Source: Desulfoprunum sp. | GTDB taxonomy: Bacteria > Desulfobacterota > Desulfobulbia > Desulfobulbales > Desulfocapsaceae | Assembly: GCA_030696435.1 (NCBI GenBank) | Contig: JAUYSF010000327.1 | Coordinates: forward strand, 1-10,877 | DNA: 10,877 nucleotides | Reading direction: 5' to 3' | Shown here: in pieces, positions 7,016-10,877 of the stretch | Layout of the letters: each line of letters starts with the position of its first letter | How positions within the stretch are numbered: the stretch's first letter is position 1 | Translations under genes and position numbers: made by a program | The notes under the pieces: model-generated | Told to the model about the DNA's origin: nothing | Database searches by the model: none | What the model saw: the letters and a program-made list of their open reading frames with translations, nothing else

Positions 7016-7807
7016 TTAAAAGAAACTTTCCGGAACAACGACAACATCATTATTCAAGAGCGGTGTGTAGAGATCGACATCTTTAAGGACGGTTTTTTCG
7101 TTTTTAATAAGTCGTACAACATTAATTCCGGATTTTGAGGCCTTCCCGGTGAACCCCTTTGAGAGGGCGACGAGCTTTAAAACAGTTGTTCCTTCGCCGC
7201 ATGGATAGGTTCCGGGCTCTTTCACCTCCCCGGTTATATAACACATCCCCGACTTGGAAATAAAAACAGAGTCGCCATCATTGATTTGCAGGTTCTGTGA
7301 CAGATCCCCTCGCTCGATAAGTGCGCGCAGATCAATGACATTGATTTCCTTGCCATCTTTTGCTCCCTGGCGTTGGATTGTGGCTGTATCACCGGCATCC
7401 TTGTCCAGGCCACCCGATTTAGACAAGAGCTCGAGAAAATTCGTTGGACCGTTCAACTCGACCAACCCCGGTGTCTTGACACTGCCCAAGACAACAACTT
7501 TCTTACTCCGAAACTCTTCGACAAACACATTGACCTGCGGATTAACCAGATAGCCCTCCGACAGCATCTTCGTGAGTTTTTCGGTGATCTCATTGACAGT
7601 CAGATTATTGACATCAACCTGCCCCAGCAAAGGCATGACAATCGTACCAGTGCTCGACACTCTCACCTTTGTTGTCAGATCGCTATTGTCGTAAACGGTC
7701 ACACTCAGGATATCACCAGGTCCCACCCGGTAATCCTTGCCCAAAAGTTCACCTGCAAAGAGCAAAGTCACACAGAGTACCAATAGAGCCGAGATCTTGA
7801 TCTTCAT
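7016..7807 (-). CDS. Wza-like polysaccharide export protein (Poly_export plus SLBB)
   Basis: A 263-aa exported protein. It has a signal peptide at about 1-23, a Poly_export domain at about 24-97 (DYRVGPGDILSVTVYDNSDL, then GTIVMPLLGQVDV), a first SLBB at about 103-184 (VVVLGSVKTPGLVEL) and a second at about 187-260 (CYITGEVKEPGTYP). These domains form the periplasmic and outer-membrane ring through which capsule or exopolysaccharide leaves the cell. At 263 residues it is shorter than E. coli Wza (about 380) and lacks an obvious C-terminal amphipathic helix. Cys12 is not in a lipobox, so it is probably not a lipoprotein. The separate beta-barrel upstream may supply the outer-membrane pore. I start at ATG 7807, which begins the signal peptide and has a weak GGAAAAG upstream; a longer in-frame TTG start at 7888 would read through a terminator hairpin and is unlikely. 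Confidence 0.88.
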   Translation of the reverse strand: MKIKISALLVLCVTLLFAGELLGKDYRVGPGDILSVTVYDNSDLTTKVRVSSTGTIVMPLLGQVDVNNLTVNEITEKLTKMLSEGYLVNPQVNVFVEEFRSKKVVVLGSVKTPGLVELNGPTNFLELLSKSGGLDKDAGDTATIQRQGAKDGKEINVIDLRALIERGDLSQNLQINDGDSVFISKSGMCYITGEVKEPGTYPCGEGTTVLKLVALSKGFTGKASKSGINVVRLIKNEKTVLKDVDLYTPLLNNDVVVVPESFF

Positions 7808-7842
7808 AGCTTTTCCACAGTCTGCAAAAATAAACATGAAAT

Positions 7843-7884
7843 AAAAAACCCTCTCTGCCAGTATATAACCGAGAACAGAGAGGG
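7843..7884 (-). terminator. Intrinsic terminator after the beta-barrel gene
   Basis: On the minus strand CCCTCTCTG (7876-7884) pairs perfectly with CAGAGAGGG (7849-7857), a 9-bp GC-rich stem with an 18-nt loop. It is followed at once by six T (7843-7848) and more T-rich sequence. This is a textbook rho-independent terminator about 38 nt past the barrel stop codon. It implies that the exporter-kinase-ligase genes need their own promoter or an antitermination mechanism. Confidence 0.75.
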
Positions 7885-7888
7885 GCAA
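7860..7888 (-). promoter_or_regulatory. Candidate promoter of the exporter-kinase-ligase genes, inside the upstream terminator
   Basis: On the minus strand, TTGCCC (7883-7888) is followed by a 17-bp spacer and TATACT (7860-7865). That is 4 of 6 and 5 of 6 matches to the sigma-70 consensus at ideal spacing. A transcript starting near 7853 would have a leader of about 45 nt before ATG 7807. It would carry only the right arm of the terminator hairpin, so it could not form that terminator. Identified by eye. Confidence 0.4.
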
Positions 7889-7904
7889 CTTTTTACATCA
7901 ATAT

Positions 7905-7927
7905 TTGTAGTAGTTTTACTACTACAA
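7905..7927. repeat. Perfect 10-bp hairpin overlapping the stop codon of the beta-barrel gene
   Basis: TTGTAGTAGT (7905-7914) and ACTACTACAA (7918-7927) are exact reverse complements separated by TTT. The barrel stop codon (7922-7924) lies inside the stem. There is no T-run directly after it on the minus strand, so it is not a terminator by itself. It could protect the mRNA 3' end or work with the terminator that follows. Confidence 0.6.
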
Positions 7928-9298
7928 TGCAAAATTAAGATTCGCGATAAAGGTATTTGTCTGATAGTCAAACAAATCGTCGGTTGAATCCCTTTTGTCA
8001 TAGGAATAGGCCACTTCCCCCATCAACCATTTCCTGAAAAGATACTGCACCGCCGGACGCAGAACAAAGCGCATATCGTCACGATCCTGTATGACGAGCT
8101 GGCGATATTCGGCATCCTCGTAGGTTAAATCAAATTTCCCTGAAATTTTATCGGTGTATTCCTGAAAATACCCCAGTTTTGCCCCAAGGACTTTCTTGTC
8201 CAGCGCTACGGCGCTATCGCTTTCTTCATTCTTTCGGTAGACGTCCAGAACAAGTTCAGCCTTTTCCTTGAACTTGTAAGTCGTCTGCAGATCTAGCGCC
8301 AGACCATCGTAATTTGAAGAACCTGCCCTCAATGTATCAAAATCTTTCTGCTGATAACCGGCCTTGAGCAACATCGACAGTTTATCCGTTGTATCCCATT
8401 TGATACCACCATAGAGATAATTCTGACTATTATCTCTCAAAGATTCAGTGTCATAGGTTACATCCATCAGGGAATACTGCACAAAGAATGAGGTTTTTTC
8501 GCTGTAAACATAATACCCGTAGAGATCGAGGGTATTATCGTCACGGTTCAGAAAAGCATTAATATCATCATCGTAGTTTAGGTAGAACATCGAGTAATCG
8601 GCCTTGAGCCGCACTTTCTCTGTTACCACATAGTCGGCAGTGGCCATGAATATGTTGGATTGAAACTCTCGAAGCTGTTCGATTGTTGAATTTCCCACCT
8701 CAAATCTATCATGCCCAACGCTGTATCGATCAAGAACCTGCAGGGAAAGCCCCCCTCGCATATTGTACCGCGCTAGGCCTTCTAGATTGCCGTCAGTAGA
8801 ATTTAAATCAGAATCCTCTGAGTAGTTGAGGAAATCAACACCCCCCAAGGCGTAGACCTGATAGCGGTCTGTGCCGGAATGATCCTTCAACTGCTGCTGC
8901 AGGCCACCGGCCGATGAATTATGCGGTGTAATGGTAACAGGAATAATCTTGGTTCGTGGCAATGCCAGCCAGAAACCGGGCGATACTCTGGTCAAAAAGT
9001 TAGACTTTTTATCGACATTGAGATTGTAGATATTATCTGTCCATTCACCTGCCAAAGAAATATAAGGATGGAAATAACCTCCTTCGGTGCCGAAAAGCTT
9101 TTCCTCCTCTTCCTCAGGCAAAAGTGTCTCCTCGCCGCCCGGAGACTGTCCCATCGGTACATCGTCGACCACCGGAGTATCAGCTGCGGCAATAACTGTT
9201 AACGGGTCAATATCAATGCCATAAACAGTTGAAACGTTCAGTAAGGCAAGACAGGCTCCTGCCACAAGCATTTTGCGAAAACCTGATATATCCCTCAT
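7922..9298 (-). CDS. Outer-membrane beta-barrel protein of a polysaccharide locus (BBP2-like)
   Basis: A 458-aa protein. The signal peptide is residues 1-27 (FRKMLVAGACLALLNVSTVYG). An acidic low-complexity linker follows at about 40-68 (containing LLPEEEEEKLF), then about 380 residues of alternating amphipathic strands rich in Tyr, Asp and Asn, such as YISLAGEWTDNIYNL, VRLKADYSMFYLNY and KISGKFDLTYEDAEY. The C-terminus ends in a strand (TFIANLNFAL), as in outer-membrane barrels. The fold and size resemble the putative beta-barrel porin 2 type found beside exosortase or EPS clusters, so it is likely the outer-membrane conduit or an assembly partner for the polymer exported by the Wza-like protein. 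The start has a strong SD, GGAGG at 9303-9307, 4 nt before ATG. An intrinsic terminator follows the gene. The outer-membrane barrel call is firm; the specific role is inferred from context. Confidence 0.78.
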   Translation of the reverse strand: MRDISGFRKMLVAGACLALLNVSTVYGIDIDPLTVIAAADTPVVDDVPMGQSPGGEETLLPEEEEEKLFGTEGGYFHPYISLAGEWTDNIYNLNVDKKSNFLTRVSPGFWLALPRTKIIPVTITPHNSSAGGLQQQLKDHSGTDRYQVYALGGVDFLNYSEDSDLNSTDGNLEGLARYNMRGGLSLQVLDRYSVGHDRFEVGNSTIEQLREFQSNIFMATADYVVTEKVRLKADYSMFYLNYDDDINAFLNRDDNTLDLYGYYVYSEKTSFFVQYSLMDVTYDTESLRDNSQNYLYGGIKWDTTDKLSMLLKAGYQQKDFDTLRAGSSNYDGLALDLQTTYKFKEKAELVLDVYRKNEESDSAVALDKKVLGAKLGYFQEYTDKISGKFDLTYEDAEYRQLVIQDRDDMRFVLRPAVQYLFRKWLMGEVAYSYDKRDSTDDLFDYQTNTFIANLNFAL

Positions 9299-9328
9299 CC
9301 CCCCTCCATTGCTCTCGTTTCTGAGAGC
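9299..9328 (-). promoter_or_regulatory. Strong RBS next to a small hairpin in the barrel-gene leader
   Basis: The minus strand carries GGAGG followed by four G just before ATG 9298. Immediately 5' of it, GCTCTC (9323-9328) and GAGAGC (9311-9316) form a 6-bp stem with an AGAAAC loop. The hairpin does not cover the SD, so it may stabilise the 5' end or keep the RBS open rather than block it. It does not match a riboswitch I recognise. Confidence 0.4.
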
Positions 9329-9352
9329 ATTACCCCCTACTGCTATTTATAC

Positions 9353-9401
9353 AAAAGAACCTTGCACATTCTCAGTCTCCTGATATGCGCAAGGTTCTTT
9401 T
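9353..9401 (-). terminator. Probable bidirectional terminator after the small exported-protein gene
   Basis: AAAAGAACCTTGC (9353-9365) and GCAAGGTTCTTTT (9389-9401) form a perfect 13-bp stem with a 23-nt loop. Transcribed from the minus strand it ends in UUUU and sits 43 nt beyond the stop of the gene ending at 9444. The T-tract is short and the loop long, so termination may be partial, or the hairpin may be an mRNA processing or stability element. Confidence 0.5.
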
Positions 9402-9443
9402 ACCCTAAAATGACAACCAGACTCTCTCAAATGCCCACAAATT

Positions 9444-9881
9444 TTAAAAGGTGTTAGGGCTGGCAAAGGCTCCACCTGCAGCAGGCGTTGGCGCTCCGCC
9501 GAAACTTGTTCTGCCGCCTGTTGCTACCGGAGTATAGGCCTGAGAGTCAGCCACCTGTTTTCCACATTCCTCAATAGCCTTTTTATATCCAGCTGCAACT
9601 ATTATCTCGGATATATTATATTTCTGGGCCGCCCCGGTGATATCCTGACCATTTGCCCCGGCGCAGTATAAGGCCTTGACAAGATTCTGTGGATTCAGTC
9701 CTTCAAGTTGTAAGCCAGTCTCCACAATCTCAACGGGAAGGGCACCCTCTTTCATCGCATCAACAACCGCCTGATCGATGCCATCTTTGGTATATTTTTC
9801 TTTAAAATCTACTTTCCATTCGGCAAATGCAACAGTGGCAAATAACAAAACCATCAAGCATCCAAAAAACTTCTTTCTCAT
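9444..9881 (-). CDS. Small exported protein of unknown function with Gly/Ala/Pro-rich tail
   Basis: A 145-aa protein with a clear signal peptide (MRKKFFGCLMVLLFATVAFA, cleaved before EWKVDF). Residues 28-110 look helical with two cysteines, C73 in ALYCAGANG and C106 in IEECGKQ, that could form a disulfide in the periplasm. The tail (about 116-145) is rich in Gly, Ala, Thr and Pro and ends FASPNTF, suggesting a flexible or surface-exposed end. I do not recognise a named family. The start is fixed by a strong SD (GAGGAGG, 9887-9893) 5 nt before ATG 9881; the frame runs upstream to 9920 but that adds residues before the signal peptide. It lies between the PilZ gene and the barrel gene, and its own RBS and following hairpin suggest separate, possibly high, expression. 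It may be a periplasmic partner of the export system. Confidence 0.75.
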   Translation of the reverse strand: MRKKFFGCLMVLLFATVAFAEWKVDFKEKYTKDGIDQAVVDAMKEGALPVEIVETGLQLEGLNPQNLVKALYCAGANGQDITGAAQKYNISEIIVAAGYKKAIEECGKQVADSQAYTPVATGGRTSFGGAPTPAAGGAFASPNTF

Positions 9882-9919
9882 AATTTCCTCCTCAAGGTAT
9901 CGACTCGCATCCCATGCCA

Positions 9920-9925
9920 AGTATA
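9920..9925 (-). promoter_or_regulatory. Possible -10 element for the small exported-protein gene
   Basis: TATACT on the minus strand lies about 39 nt before ATG 9881, matching the sigma-70 -10 consensus at 5 of 6 positions. No good -35 lies at 15-18 bp (GCTTCC at 17 bp is poor), so an activator may be needed if this is real. Two copies of TGTAACG occur upstream on the minus strand, at 9948-9954 and 9982-9988, 34 bp apart, and could be half-sites for a regulator. Confidence 0.3.
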
Positions 9926-10184
9926 CATATATTTCTTTTTCAGGAAGCGTTACAAAATAGCCTTTGCATTTCTGACAATCTCGTTACACTCCCTAAAGAT
10001 TACCAGTATTAAAAAACGACGGTTAACTCTTTCAAGCAAAGTGTCCAGCTAGTTTTTTACACAACCAAGCCATACATTACATTGCAATTTATATACCAAC
10101 AAGAAAAAGATGCTTAGGGCAATATTTATTCCAAAAACAACCTGCGAAAGTCTCTTGTTATAAACATTTCCAATTATTGTTCCG

Positions 10185-10202
10185 CATAACAGAAATGTTA
10201 TG
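10185..10202. repeat. 6-bp stem-loop next to a longer inverted repeat
   Basis: CATAAC (10185-10190) and GTTATG (10197-10202) are inverted copies around AGAAAT. It is short and AT-rich and is noted mainly because it abuts the 12-bp inverted repeat starting at 10204. Confidence 0.35.
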
Positions 10203-10203
10203 A

Positions 10204-10248
10204 TTCATTTTTCCGGAATAAGCATTCTGATACGAACGGAAAAATGAA
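10204..10248. repeat. Perfect 12-bp inverted repeat downstream of the PilZ gene
   Basis: TTCATTTTTCCG (10204-10215) and CGGAAAAATGAA (10237-10248) are exact reverse complements around a 21-nt spacer. It lies about 110 bp past the PilZ stop on that gene's strand. There is no T-run on the far side, so it is not a typical intrinsic terminator. It could be an operator, a processing hairpin, or part of a small RNA. Confidence 0.55.
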
Positions 10249-10357
10249 CAAATTTCCTTTATAGCCATGCACGTTCTCTACCTAACATAGAAACCACCTT
10301 TTTTTGAAGGGGCAATCAAGACATTCGCTCGCCTGAAGCCTCCGCAAAGAGGATTAC

Positions 10358-10877
10358 TCAATAGCCCTTTTTATATTCTACGAGGAATTTGAAGATCAAT
10401 TGCTGCTGGTTCCCATCGAAGGTATGAAACCGAAATCCGTGGCAAAATTGCCCTTCATACTCATGCATCCATAAATGCTCCACCGGTAGTTCCATCAAAT
10501 GCGCGCCGGACTCCTGAGGAAAAATTATTTTAATGATCATGTTTTCATACAGCCTATCAAGAGTGGCAATATTGGCCATAAGTCCATCTGTTGAAATATT
10601 CAGGGCGGTTCCCGGAAACCGTAACCCCCGCTCTCGCTCGTAGCATTCAACCTCGAGATTGACACTGTAGCGTGGTGATTTCCGAAAGAAATGGAAAAAA
10701 TGGAGCCGTCGGGCAATAGACCCTAATAGCCTATTTCCTTCGATGAAATCATCCTTTTTTTCTCTGAATATCCTGCCATAACGGAAGATCCAGATTATAT
10801 AAAACGAGGAAAGAATATAAATAAAGAAATATGCAATATATATAAGAAACAGACTATAATCAGGCAGTCTTTTTACA
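10358..10877 (-). CDS. Membrane-anchored PilZ-domain protein, putative c-di-GMP receptor (5' end outside window)
   Basis: The frame is open from the right edge to TGA at 10358-10360, giving 172 visible residues; no in-frame ATG, GTG or TTG occurs before the ATG at 10579, which lies inside the domain, so the true start is outside. Visible residues 7-31 are strongly hydrophobic (LFLIYIAYFFIYILSSFYII), a membrane segment followed by a basic linker. The PilZ domain runs from about 62 to 170. It has both c-di-GMP-binding motifs: R65-KSP-R69 (RxxxR) and N93-I-S95-TD-G98 (NxSxxG). PilZ proteins change conformation when c-di-GMP binds and regulate exopolysaccharide synthesis, motility or transcription. 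A membrane location next to a polysaccharide export cluster suggests local control of that machinery. Annotating only the 73 residues from 10579 would lose the arginine motif and half of the domain. Confidence 0.85.
   Translation of the reverse strand, partial: VKRLPDYSLFLIYIAYFFIYILSSFYIIWIFRYGRIFREKKDDFIEGNRLLGSIARRLHFFHFFRKSPRYSVNLEVECYERERGLRFPGTALNISTDGLMANIATLDRLYENMIIKIIFPQESGAHLMELPVEHLWMHEYEGQFCHGFRFHTFDGNQQQLIFKFLVEYKKGY

Larger units (their letters stand above)
9882..10357. other. 476-bp AT-rich intergenic region without a convincing gene
   Basis: Neither strand has an open frame with a credible start and composition. The stretch holds the RBS and possible promoter of the small exported-protein gene, the two TGTAACG repeats, and two inverted repeats at 10185-10202 and 10204-10248. 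I looked for a c-di-GMP (GEMM) riboswitch because of the PilZ neighbour and saw none of its conserved motifs. A small RNA is possible but not supported by more than the hairpins. Confidence 0.6.

Noticed and set aside
7808..7888. 27-residue N-terminal extension of the exporter from a TTG at 7888
   Set aside because: It starts with TTG, has no SD, and reads through the terminator hairpin; the ATG at 7807 begins the signal peptide.
9911..9925. Possible sigma-54 promoter (TTGGCATGGGATGC on the minus strand)
   Set aside because: The GG-to-GC distance is 2 bp too short for a -24/-12 promoter.
9882..10357. Possible c-di-GMP riboswitch near the PilZ gene
   Set aside because: The conserved GEMM sequence blocks and helices were not found on either strand by eye.

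Overview
The window looks like a chromosomal segment from a Gram-negative bacterium, most plausibly a Desulfobacterota/Deltaproteobacteria-type organism. This is inferred from protein style: a Wza-type exporter, a large outer-membrane beta-barrel, a Wzc-like co-polymerase/tyrosine autokinase, a HAMP stub of a type I associate with that group, and a membrane-anchored PilZ protein. No rRNA or other phylogenetic marker is present, so the assignment is tentative.

Layout. (1) Positions 1-230 are mobile DNA: the last 23 codons of a probable IS630-type transposase, then a 147-bp element that is an imperfect palindrome centred on position 154, with perfect 20-bp inverted ends and CTAG at both boundaries. 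(2) Positions 433-2307 (+) hold a tight three-gene operon: a membrane-anchored SurA/parvulin-like protein, a two-TM HAMP protein with no output domain, and a small exported HExxH metalloprotease-like protein that overlaps the HAMP gene by 8 nt. A candidate sigma-70-type promoter lies at 313-340. (3) Positions 2343-9881 (-) hold a convergent exopolysaccharide region. In transcription order it has a small exported protein of unknown function, a 458-aa outer-membrane beta-barrel, a 263-aa Wza-like exporter with SLBB domains, a 744-aa Wzc/CpsD-type protein, and a 780-aa O-antigen-ligase/polymerase-like membrane protein with a C-terminal TPR region. (4) Positions 9882-10357 are a 476-bp AT-rich gap with inverted repeats but no convincing gene. 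(5) Positions 10358-10877 (-) are the C-terminal 172 residues of a membrane-anchored PilZ protein with RxxxR and NxSxxG c-di-GMP-binding motifs; the start lies outside the window.

How the genes may work together (inference). The ligase/polymerase-like protein and the Wzc-like protein would handle polymer assembly and chain length at the inner membrane. The Wza-like protein and the beta-barrel would form the periplasmic and outer-membrane export route. The PilZ protein suggests c-di-GMP control of the same surface polymer. The (+) operon could supply envelope folding or proteolysis functions, but its link to the polysaccharide genes rests only on proximity. No glycosyltransferase, initiating transferase, flippase or exosortase is in the window, so the pathway continues elsewhere.

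Transcription. A strong intrinsic terminator separates the barrel gene from the exporter gene, and a promoter-like sequence for the exporter-kinase-ligase genes is embedded in that same hairpin. A 13-bp-stem hairpin follows the small exported-protein gene. The (-) strand genes are therefore probably at least three transcription units rather than one operon.
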